A stretch of 64,000 nucleotides of DNA from an uncultured Methylocystaceae bacterium (GTDB taxonomy: Bacteria > Pseudomonadota > Alphaproteobacteria > Rhizobiales > Beijerinckiaceae), in the NCBI GenBank assembly GCA_903870245.1, contig CAIQCB010000009.1:1-64000 (forward strand). Reading direction: 5' to 3'. The translations under genes were made by a program, and so were the position numbers. This document shows positions 54,743 to 62,791 of the stretch, one piece after another. The notes below the pieces were generated by a model, which was not told where the DNA came from, ran no database searches, and worked only from the letters and a program-made list of their open reading frames with translations. The number at the start of each line of letters is the position of its first letter. Position 1 is the first letter of the stretch.

Positions 54743-57127
54743 TTGCGTATCGCCCATTTATTCAGTGCGCTGGCTTTTGCGGTTCTTGCGCTTGCGGCCT
54801 GTAACTCGTCCGTTTCGGGCGGGCCTCCCGTCGCCGAGTGGAATGTCGAGCCTGTCAGCCGCGGTTATCGCTCAGGGGCTCAAATCGGCGACAATGGATC
54901 GAAGGGTCTTCTCGGGCGCAGAGGATCTGGCGCCAAGGCGATAGTGTCCACTGGCACCGGTAAAATGATCGGACCGGGTCGATCGCGACCGGCGCAGGAG
55001 CCCGTCGGCGAGGATGGTGTGACCCTTAATCTGGTCGGTCTACCAATTGCGCAAGCGGCCAAAATCGTAATCGGCGACATCATGGGCGCTGATTTCGTTG
55101 TCGATCCCAAACTTGATGGCAAGGTGACGGTCCATACCGCCAATCCGGTCAGCAAGAAGACTGCGCTTGATCTTTTTCAATCGGCTTTGAAGGTCTCTGG
55201 CGCCTCCGTTGTTAAAGCCGGGGACATATTCAAAATCGTTCCCAACGATCAGGCGTTAGTGTCCGGGGAGATCATTTCCGGCGACTCCCTGCCGCCGGAT
55301 GCGACACCCCTGGGCGAGACCGCGCGGGTGGTTTCCTTGCGATATGTGTCTGCGTCCGAGATGAAACGCGTGCTCGAACCCATTGCCGAGCGAGGCAGCG
55401 TCGTCCGCGCCGACGACGCGCGCAATACGCTTACCATCAATGGCACGGCTTCCAATCTTTCCACGCTGATGGACGCCATCAGCATGTTCGACGTCGACAC
55501 CATGAGAGGCATGTCTTTCGCGCTTGTGCCGGTACGAAGCGGCGACGCCGATGTGATCGCCGATGACCTGAAAAATATCTTCGGGTCGGAAAAGGAAGGC
55601 CCGATGGGCGGCATGATCCGTTTTGTTGGCAACAAGCGTCTTGCCTCAATCCTGGTGATTTCACCGCAGCCGCAGTATATCGGACGCGCCCGGGCATGGA
55701 TCGAGAAGCTCGATGCCCGCGCCGAAAACAATGAAAAACAATTTTTTACATACCGCGTTCAGAACAGGCCGGCGCGGGAGCTGATGTCTGTGCTCGCTTC
55801 AATCTTTGGGGCCAATAAAGGTGCTTCGGGAGCGGGCGTATCACCCCGCTTCGGTCAATCCTCCTTGTCATCGTCAGGCGGTATGAACGGTTCAGCGACG
55901 CCGCCGATCGGCGGAATATCAACATCGGCAGGAGGAGGGCCGGGCGGCCTGGGTGCTGGCGGCGGCGGCGCTCCCGGATCCGCATCGGCTTCCGGCGGAG
56001 GGTTTGGCTCCGCTCTTGGAGGCTCAACGGGCACGCCGAGCGGCATTTCCGGATTCAGCGTCCCGGGCGGGCCGTCGGGTGGTCCGGAACTCGATCAAAC
56101 GCCGTCTGTAAGTCTCGATAACGATCGCTACAAAATTGGAGTCGACGACGCCAAAAACGCCCTTATTGTTATGTCAACGCCAGAGGATTACCGACGGGTT
56201 CGGCAGGTCATCGAGTCTCTCGACGTTTTGCCCAATCAGATCTACCTCGAAGCCACAATCGCCGAAGTTCGCCTGAACGACGCTTTGAGATTTGGCGTGA
56301 GGTTCTTCTTGCAAAAGAACGCCAGCATCGTCGCCGGCAGTAGCGGTCTGGCCAATCAACCCGCTGTCAATGATTTACTTGGGAACAACCTTCTGGGCGC
56401 CCCGGTCGGCGCATTATTTCCGGGATTTGCCTATGCCTATCGCGCCCTTAACCAGCAGGCGACCATTAACGCGCTCAACGCAATTTCCGAAGTAAATATC
56501 ATTTCAACGCCGTCCTTGACCGTCCTCGACAATCGCGAAGCTCTGTTGCAGGTCGGCGACCAGATCCCGGTGCAGACCCTGACCAGCGTTTCGGCGATCG
56601 GGAACACCTTCAATTCAGTCAATTACACCAACACCGGCGTCATCCTTAAGTTGACTCCGCACATCAGCGAGAGTGGACGCGTGATGCTGGAGATCGAGCA
56701 GGAGGTGTCCAATGTCGATCCTGCTACGCCTGTGGGCAGCACGACGCCCACCATCCAGCAGCGGCGCGTGAAGACTCAGGTCGTTGTCAATGATAGCGAG
56801 TCGCTGATGCTTGGCGGTATGGTAAAGGATCAGACCGGCCGAAGCGCTGCGCAGGTGCCTGTGGTCGGCGATATCCCGATCTTTGGAACCGCCTTCAAGG
56901 ACAAGAATGATGCAATCGACAAGCAGGAACTGATCATCATGATCACGCCGCATGTGGTTCGCTCTTTGAGCGAAGGTCGTGAAATTACTGAAGAATATAA
57001 AAGAAAATTGCTCAATATTTCTTCGCGGGCCATCGGTCGACAACATGATATCGAACAATCGGCGCGGCGAACGATACTTGACCCATGGTCGAAAAGTCCA
57101 TGGCGCGCAGATAAGGAAACGCGATAG
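54743..57127 (+). CDS. gspD: Type II secretion outer-membrane secretin GspD
   Basis: A 794-residue secretin that forms the outer-membrane exit pore. The TTG start opens a lipoprotein signal with lipobox ALAAC (about 16-20), so the secretin may reach the outer membrane as a lipoprotein without a separate pilotin. N0-N3 domains follow (DGVTLNLVGLPIAQAAKIVI, KTALDLFQSALKVSGASVV). A long Gly/Ser insert (about 355-440) and the secretin core (NREALLQVGDQIPVQTL, GVILKLTPHISESGRVMLEI, VVGDIPIFGTAFK) come next. It is more GC-rich by eye than gspE-J. It is convergent with gspK. Confidence 0.93.
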   Translation: MRIAHLFSALAFAVLALAACNSSVSGGPPVAEWNVEPVSRGYRSGAQIGDNGSKGLLGRRGSGAKAIVSTGTGKMIGPGRSRPAQEPVGEDGVTLNLVGLPIAQAAKIVIGDIMGADFVVDPKLDGKVTVHTANPVSKKTALDLFQSALKVSGASVVKAGDIFKIVPNDQALVSGEIISGDSLPPDATPLGETARVVSLRYVSASEMKRVLEPIAERGSVVRADDARNTLTINGTASNLSTLMDAISMFDVDTMRGMSFALVPVRSGDADVIADDLKNIFGSEKEGPMGGMIRFVGNKRLASILVISPQPQYIGRARAWIEKLDARAENNEKQFFTYRVQNRPARELMSVLASIFGANKGASGAGVSPRFGQSSLSSSGGMNGSATPPIGGISTSAGGGPGGLGAGGGGAPGSASASGGGFGSALGGSTGTPSGISGFSVPGGPSGGPELDQTPSVSLDNDRYKIGVDDAKNALIVMSTPEDYRRVRQVIESLDVLPNQIYLEATIAEVRLNDALRFGVRFFLQKNASIVAGSSGLANQPAVNDLLGNNLLGAPVGALFPGFAYAYRALNQQATINALNAISEVNIISTPSLTVLDNREALLQVGDQIPVQTLTSVSAIGNTFNSVNYTNTGVILKLTPHISESGRVMLEIEQEVSNVDPATPVGSTTPTIQQRRVKTQVVVNDSESLMLGGMVKDQTGRSAAQVPVVGDIPIFGTAFKDKNDAIDKQELIIMITPHVVRSLSEGREITEEYKRKLLNISSRAIGRQHDIEQSARRTILDPWSKSPWRADKETR

Positions 57128-57139
57128 GCGCGCAGCTTA

Positions 57140-58111
57140 TCAACAATCCGGTTCTCCCTTTACGCCCATCATTCTGAGTCTGCGCATCTCCTCCAGATGA
57201 ACAGGCTCGCTACGACGCCATTCCCTGAATGCAAAGGGCTTGCCATTCGCCGGCCGCAAATTCAGCAGAGCGTCGCGTCCCGATGTCTGTCCGCCGGGCA
57301 ACAAGGCTTCGGCATGGATCAGAAGAGTGGATCGATCGCTCATCTGGTTAAGGCCTGCCGGGAAACGGGGATCTTTTCGGTTTAGCGTGTTTGGAAAGGG
57401 CTCCGCCGTCAAATGGCGAATAATCTCCGCCGGATAGCCAGCGAGCGCCGCAAACAGAGCGGGTGGGGCAGCCCGCGCGTCGACGCCAGGGCTACGAGAA
57501 TTGACCGTGACGAAACGCATTAGAAGTCGATAAAGTTCTGGATCGACGCCATCGACTTGGTCGAGTTCCGTTATTGTCTCGAACAACGCCTGTTTGAGAG
57601 GAACAGGCTTTTTCTGCCTTGTCGACTCGAGCGCTATCCTCCCAGAACCTGTGGCGGACGGCGAGGCGCGGAAAGCCATTATTGAGCCAGATACCTCCTG
57701 CGCCTTCTTGTCGGAGACGCCAAGTCCGAGAAGAAGCGAACGAAGCGTCTCCGGAGATGAAGCATTAAGATCAATCTTGCCGCCTTCATCCTCTATGCTC
57801 ACAGTGACGATGGCGCCGTCAAATATACAGAATTGCGGTGCGCCATCGTAGGCGACGTCATTATCGGGATTTTCAACGGCGCTTTGCTTGCTGACGAGAG
57901 CCAGCGTCTTGAGGTTGATAGCAGCCTCTGCGACATAGCCAGCCGCGACGGCATTGGCGATATTGTTAGCCGCCTGCAAACGTTGTCGCCCGGATGTCAT
58001 GAATGCAACGACCATAGTGGCGATAAGGCCAATGCCCCATACCACGACGAGAAGCGCGAACCCTGAATTCCGTTTATGGCGGAGACGATGCCTGCCTTTG
58101 CAGACGGTCAC
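57140..58111 (-). CDS. gspK: Type II secretion minor pseudopilin GspK
   Basis: A 323-residue pseudopilin that caps the pseudopilus. The leader ends in RNSGFALLVVVWGIGLIATM. The +5 Glu is missing, which is normal for GspK. The large head has KIDLNASSPETLRSLLLGLG and QVDGVDPELYRLLMRFV helix-hairpin-helix-like segments. It overlaps the gspG stop by 4 nt, so G and K are coupled, and it is convergent with gspD (12 nt apart). Confidence 0.88.
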   Translation of the reverse strand: MTVCKGRHRLRHKRNSGFALLVVVWGIGLIATMVVAFMTSGRQRLQAANNIANAVAAGYVAEAAINLKTLALVSKQSAVENPDNDVAYDGAPQFCIFDGAIVTVSIEDEGGKIDLNASSPETLRSLLLGLGVSDKKAQEVSGSIMAFRASPSATGSGRIALESTRQKKPVPLKQALFETITELDQVDGVDPELYRLLMRFVTVNSRSPGVDARAAPPALFAALAGYPAEIIRHLTAEPFPNTLNRKDPRFPAGLNQMSDRSTLLIHAEALLPGGQTSGRDALLNLRPANGKPFAFREWRRSEPVHLEEMRRLRMMGVKGEPDC

Positions 58112-58572
58112 CTCGCCTGGGAGCCGCGCGTGAGGCCGCCTGCGCGACCATCAGGTCCGTTCGATGCGACATCATAGGGACCGCCGTTTTGTCCGGGCGA
58201 GCGATAGCTGTAGGGATGCCCCCAGGGATCCTTCGGAACCCCTGTCGATTTCAGATAGGGCCCATTCCAGGACGAAACCCCGGACGGACGCTGTATGAGT
58301 GCGACAAGACCTTCTTCGGTTGAAGGATAGCGACCGGCGTCAAGGTAAAACAGATCGAGCGCGCTGGCCAGATTTTGCATTTGTATTTCGGCGGTTTTGA
58401 CTTTCGAATCTGAAAGATAGTTCAAAACGCGCGGACCGACGAGACCAACAATCGATCCGATGATCGCGAGCACGACAAGCATTTCGACAAGGGTGAAGCC
58501 GGCGCGTCGGCTATAGGTTCTTCTGCGGCGCGAGAATAACGATCCGGCGAGCGCGATAGTCTGACTGGTCAT
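58108..58572 (-). CDS. gspG: Type II secretion major pseudopilin GspG
   Basis: A 154-residue major pseudopilin. After a long basic leader comes AGFTLVEMLVVLAIIGSIVG with the +5 Glu. The calcium-site region is typical: LDAGRYPSTEEGLVALIQRP, WNGPYLKSTGVPKDPWGHPYSYRSPGQ and YDVASNGPDG. The N-terminal leader of about 24 residues is longer than usual. It is followed by gspK with a 4-nt overlap. Confidence 0.94.
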   Translation of the reverse strand: MTSQTIALAGSLFSRRRRTYSRRAGFTLVEMLVVLAIIGSIVGLVGPRVLNYLSDSKVKTAEIQMQNLASALDLFYLDAGRYPSTEEGLVALIQRPSGVSSWNGPYLKSTGVPKDPWGHPYSYRSPGQNGGPYDVASNGPDGRAGGLTRGSQAR

Positions 58573-58595
58573 TTTATTTTTCCTGTAATCAGCGC

Positions 58596-58955
58596 CTAGA
58601 GTTCAACATATATGTCGCATCCGTAGATTGACATGGGATTTCCTTCTGCGTCCTCGATCTTGTTCCAGCATTTTCCGACACCGGAAATCATGCGGTAGAT
58701 GAAGACGCCTTCCGCTTCGGTTACGCGCTTTTCAGGAACCCGCTGGCGGCCCAGATAATTGAAATAGGCCGTAGCGATATCGTCGCCGCAACGGTACATT
58801 GTTCCGCGATCGAGCAGAAAGACGTTGCTGCGATCCTTCGCATGGCTGATGCAATAAGAGTAGTGGGTAAGCCCTTCGGGCTTGACGCTGATTTGCGCCG
58901 TGGCCGAGCCTGATGCGAGAAAGAACCCAAGCAGGAAAGAGAAAAAATAAGCCAT
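58596..58955 (-). CDS. Small exported protein, 119 aa
   Basis: No family recognised. Signal peptide MAYFFSFLLGFFLASGSATA, then a mature part with four Cys (YCIS, YRCGDD, GKCWNK, YGCDIY) that could form two disulfides. GAGGG lies 5 nt before the ATG. It ends 23 nt before gspG on the same strand, so it may share a transcript with G and K. The product could be a secreted substrate or an accessory factor, but nothing in the sequence shows which. Confidence 0.65.
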   Translation of the reverse strand: MAYFFSFLLGFFLASGSATAQISVKPEGLTHYSYCISHAKDRSNVFLLDRGTMYRCGDDIATAYFNYLGRQRVPEKRVTEAEGVFIYRMISGVGKCWNKIEDAEGNPMSIYGCDIYVEL

Positions 58956-59134
58956 TCAACCCTCAAAGAGCGCCGATCAGCGCGCGTTTGTTATGATGTT
59001 TTTCACCAGATTATGCAATACTGGCCAATCCAGATGAACTCATCATCGAGTAATATTTCAGTAATATCAGGTTAATTTGATCAAGCCTGTATCTTAAACA
59101 AAATCTAATACAAAAAGAAATGTTTTACTATGGT

Positions 59135-59455
59135 TCAGAGTAGTCGTCGGCAGAGCCCTTTGAGAAGTTTCCAGTTCCCGTCTTCCCTCCATTCGACAAG
59201 CGCCACATCGAGATATACCTGGCCAGAATTCTGTTCGCTCCTGACAAAGTTTACCTGACAGGAATATTTTGGCGGGCTGTCGCTCAAGCATTCAAGTCCG
59301 GTGATCTTGATATCCTTGTCGTGTTTGCCATCGTTGGTCGTCGCCTCACGATCAAAGGCAGCTTGAATGTTTTCGATTGATGGCGGCTCCAATGTCGCCG
59401 CCCCCGAATGTCCGATCATGAGCGCGCAAAGGAATTTACCCAATAGACACGCCAT
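59135..59455 (-). CDS. Small exported protein, 106 aa
   Basis: No family recognised. The N-terminus (MACLLGKFLCALMIGHSGAA) is a short signal peptide. The mature part has DIKITGLECLSDSPPKYSCQVNF with a likely disulfide, and a C-terminal GNWKLLKGLCRRLL. The fold reads as a small NTF2- or cystatin-like beta domain, but that is a guess. The ribosome binding site is weak. It lies 84 nt downstream of the large multicopper oxidase gene on the same strand. Confidence 0.55.
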   Translation of the reverse strand: MACLLGKFLCALMIGHSGAATLEPPSIENIQAAFDREATTNDGKHDKDIKITGLECLSDSPPKYSCQVNFVRSEQNSGQVYLDVALVEWREDGNWKLLKGLCRRLL

Positions 59456-59539
59456 AAGTTAACCCCGTCAAAAGTATCCGTCGCCTCGAATACGGGAACG
59501 GCGTTCAACCGTTCCCGTATCTGTTTCGTCTCTGGAGAT

Positions 59540-61738
59540 TTATTCGATGTCCAGGGCGGAGATTTTAAGGGGCGACACCGTCGATCCCCATGGAACAACT
59601 CCGACAGCGCGCATCATGCCTCCATCTTCATGTTCAAGAATGTGGCAATGCATCACGAATTTACCCAGCTTGGCGAAGGGGATCTGCGTAGTAATAGTCG
59701 TCGCCTTGCATTTACCTGCCTTATAATCAGCGATACTGCCGCAATCGCTGACGCCAGTGTTGGTGGCGACTGGCAGCGGCACGCTATCCTGAAGCATGCC
59801 AGGATTGACCGCTGCTGCACTCAACAGGCTGCTGGCAGGGGTGGCGTTGTTTGGGTCGATCAAACGGAACCTTGTCTGGTGGATGTGAAAATTATGCAAT
59901 TCGGTCGCGAGATTGATAATTTCCCATGTTTCCACCACAGGCATCTGGTTCTTGGCCAAGGGCACGCAGATAACTTGTGTCGGATCGTATTTTGCAATCT
60001 CCTGGGTTTCCCGCACGACGCCAAGTGAGTCCACCAGCTCGTATCCAAGTCCAAATTCAGCTTGTCCGCTAGGACCAGTGGTGGCGAGATTGGCGAAGTA
60101 GACCCTACGCTTCCAGCCCGTCGGCAGAGCTTTGCAGTTTGAGGGCACAGGCGTATCGACGGCGCCCGGGACGGCGGCCTGGAAGATGCCGCCGGTAGAT
60201 CTTACTGATTCCGCCGCGCCATTGACCACATGAACCAACTCTTTAACTACAGTCGGCGAGCCGGCTGGTATGCTCACTGTGGCCAGCTGAATCGGCGGCC
60301 ACTGATCGCCATTGGCAGGTATTGCTCCGCCCGTGTTCAATCCCGCCGTTATCAGATTGCCTGCAAGGGCCGTCTTCAACCGATTGCCGTTGATGTCCCT
60401 TGCCGCGACATGCAATTCGACGCGGGTTCCGACCATCATGATGATCTCGGAAGCGCAGACTGGCTGGGTCTTGTAGGACTCGGACACCTTACCACAGCTC
60501 GCCAGAGTGAAGCGATTTTTGCCGAGTTGAATTACCTGACCCGCATTAGCTCCAGTCGGGAAAGAAACGGAAATACCGTCAATGGAGAGAATCTGGACAG
60601 GCATGGCGTAGCCGCTAGCCCCCATTTTCCATTGCAATCGATAGCTCGCCACGCTGGAGGAGTTTGTCAGACGCCATACTTCGCCTTCCGCCGTCGCGAC
60701 GGGAATGGAGGGGTAGAGTTGACCATTGATCGGAAAATTCCACTGTCCTCCAGCATAGGCGCCTATTCCGGGACAGGAACCATTCGGGGAAGGGGACGTA
60801 ATGAGGCCAGCGCCACAAAAGTCGGGATCTTCCTGCAGAAGGGGCGTAAATTTGCCTCCCGGCTGCGTAACCAACTGCATATCCTTGAGGATCAAATGAC
60901 GCACGTTTGTTTCTGTAATCGGCTTCGTGCAGGAGTCGTCACCGCATTCGTAACTAGAAGCCTTGCCGATAGTGATGATCGAGGAGAGACCGGACGAAAG
61001 ATGATTCAGGGTTAAACCGTGGGTGTGTGCGTGTATCCAGCCTGTGCCAAGCGGATGATTTTTGGGAATCAGAATGTCGTATTGAGCGACGCCAAAAGGA
61101 ACGACATCGCCATGCGAGTGGCCTGGATTTGTGGCGAGTGGATCAATCGCTGTGGGCGACCCGTTGGCCGGGTTGAAAATCGATGTGTAGATGAAGTCGC
61201 CGTATACCGGTATTCCGCTCAAGCTCGTGTTCGGTCTTGCGTCGACCACAAGTCCGTGAGTGTGCAGGTTCGTAGGATTCAGAACAAGAAGGGGGTCCTG
61301 ATAGAGATAGGCGATCTGCGTTGTGACCGCCGGCAGCCTGCTCTTCGGAAGACCAGCTATCGAGGTGTTAAGCGTCGGCAGGTTGTTTCTGAATTTGATT
61401 TTCAGCCGATCTCCCGGCGTAAGGGAGAGACGAACGCCGCCATATTGGGTCTGGGTGCTTTTGCCTGTGCAGGTTGGGACGACGGCAGAGCCTCCCGTCG
61501 GAAGAGTGACTTTCGTGTTGGTTGCGTCGACGCTAAAGCAGGTTGTGTAGGCCCAACCTTTAACGCCAGTATTTCCGCCCGCTCCCTGAACCTCCTGAGC
61601 GATCATGACGATGTCAAGAAGGCCATTGAGGCTTGAGAATACTGGAGGTTCAGCCAGCGGAGCAGCGGATGCGGAGTTGAAAGCCAGCGCCGCAGCAATC
61701 GCCGCCGTCGCAGTCATAAGACTGGACTTTATATTCAT
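59540..61738 (-). CDS. Exported multicopper oxidase, large form
   Basis: A 732-residue oxidase with signal peptide MNIKSSLMTATAAIAAALAFNSASA. The four copper-ligand clusters are present: NLHTHG (about 157-162), WIHAHTHG (about 234-241), HNFHIHQTRF (about 615-624) and HCHILEHEDGGMM (about 697-709) with the type 1 Met. Such enzymes oxidise metals or phenols with oxygen. Substrate is unknown. It is longer than CotA or CueO types, with a large middle insert. GGGAGG lies 9 nt before the ATG. It is the last of three copper genes in line. Confidence 0.9.
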   Translation of the reverse strand: MNIKSSLMTATAAIAAALAFNSASAAPLAEPPVFSSLNGLLDIVMIAQEVQGAGGNTGVKGWAYTTCFSVDATNTKVTLPTGGSAVVPTCTGKSTQTQYGGVRLSLTPGDRLKIKFRNNLPTLNTSIAGLPKSRLPAVTTQIAYLYQDPLLVLNPTNLHTHGLVVDARPNTSLSGIPVYGDFIYTSIFNPANGSPTAIDPLATNPGHSHGDVVPFGVAQYDILIPKNHPLGTGWIHAHTHGLTLNHLSSGLSSIITIGKASSYECGDDSCTKPITETNVRHLILKDMQLVTQPGGKFTPLLQEDPDFCGAGLITSPSPNGSCPGIGAYAGGQWNFPINGQLYPSIPVATAEGEVWRLTNSSSVASYRLQWKMGASGYAMPVQILSIDGISVSFPTGANAGQVIQLGKNRFTLASCGKVSESYKTQPVCASEIIMMVGTRVELHVAARDINGNRLKTALAGNLITAGLNTGGAIPANGDQWPPIQLATVSIPAGSPTVVKELVHVVNGAAESVRSTGGIFQAAVPGAVDTPVPSNCKALPTGWKRRVYFANLATTGPSGQAEFGLGYELVDSLGVVRETQEIAKYDPTQVICVPLAKNQMPVVETWEIINLATELHNFHIHQTRFRLIDPNNATPASSLLSAAAVNPGMLQDSVPLPVATNTGVSDCGSIADYKAGKCKATTITTQIPFAKLGKFVMHCHILEHEDGGMMRAVGVVPWGSTVSPLKISALDIE

Positions 61739-61878
61739 TATTTAACGCCTCCCAAGTTTATATTTATGAGATATAAAGCCAAGTTTGACCCGTTACGATC
61801 AGTAAATGATGAATGGATGCTTAAGGCAATTATAGAAGCCGGTGTAATAATTCCAAGCGTTGAAAATCCTCTTACGAA

Positions 61879-62787
61879 CTAAAACCTTTCAATGTAATCA
61901 ATAATGTCGGCAGCATCTTCTGGCCTCAAGCCAAGCGGCGGCATCAATACGCCCGGATACTTATCCTGCAGCGCCATTGTTTGCGGATCCTTGCGTTGCC
62001 GCATGCGATCCGGAAACATGATGAATTCCGTAAGCCATTCACGGGAGCGCCTTTTAGTGACGCCTGCCAGATCTGGGCCGACCCGATCGCCGCCGCCGAT
62101 GGCATGGCATGGCGCACAGAGCTTGGCGAACATCGCCTTGCCCGGCACGCCGCCGGAGTCATAGGCCTTATCGACCAAATCCTGATTGGCGGTCGTGTCG
62201 CTTTTTGGCCTCCAGGCAGGATCCATGCCCCTGATATCCATCTCGACGCTTGCCAGATCGCCCATCAGGGAGTTTCTGGCCCATACGCCGGTCGACTCGT
62301 TGCCAATAACGATCTCGTTGCGATGTTCGCTCAGATTGCGGCTGCGATCTCCAAGGGAATGGTTGATCTTTTTGATCGTTTCCGGATCGCCGGTCAGGAA
62401 GCGCCAGCCCGTTTTTGCGCCGAAGGCTTCGGCGAATTTCTTGAGTTCGGCGGGCGTATCGCGTTCCGGGTCTACGGTGATGGAATAGAAAAAGACATCT
62501 TTACCGAGCTTGTCGCCGAGACTCTGCTGGAGTTGGGACATGCGCGCCGTTGTCAGCGGACAGAGATCCGGGCAATGCGTGTAGATGAAATTGACGACGA
62601 CAATCTTGCCCTTGATCAGGTCGTCGTAGAACGCATAACGATTACCATCCTGATCGATAACGGGAAGGTTGGGGAAATAGCCGGCGCCATGGGAGTTATC
62701 CGATAACGCCGGCAGTAACGATTTCAGCAGAATAAGGGATACCGCAATCACTCGCTTGAAGTTTCTCATGACGATTGCGGTCTCCAT
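61879..62787 (-). CDS. Sco1/SenC copper chaperone fused to cytochrome c
   Basis: A membrane-anchored or exported fusion. The N-terminal Sco domain has the copper-binding CPDLCP (Cys 72 and 76) and a conserved His near 155 (LSEHRNEIVIG). The C-terminal class I cytochrome c has CAPCH (about 224-228) and the Met ligand in VLMPPLGL (about 282). Sco proteins deliver copper or reduce thiols during assembly of copper centres. The fused haem could take or give electrons. Starts at TTG 62790 or ATG 62769 are also possible. The upstream oxidase stops 5 nt earlier. Confidence 0.9.
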   Translation of the reverse strand: METAIVMRNFKRVIAVSLILLKSLLPALSDNSHGAGYFPNLPVIDQDGNRYAFYDDLIKGKIVVVNFIYTHCPDLCPLTTARMSQLQQSLGDKLGKDVFFYSITVDPERDTPAELKKFAEAFGAKTGWRFLTGDPETIKKINHSLGDRSRNLSEHRNEIVIGNESTGVWARNSLMGDLASVEMDIRGMDPAWRPKSDTTANQDLVDKAYDSGGVPGKAMFAKLCAPCHAIGGGDRVGPDLAGVTKRRSREWLTEFIMFPDRMRQRKDPQTMALQDKYPGVLMPPLGLRPEDAADIIDYIERF

Positions 62788-62791
62788 CAAC

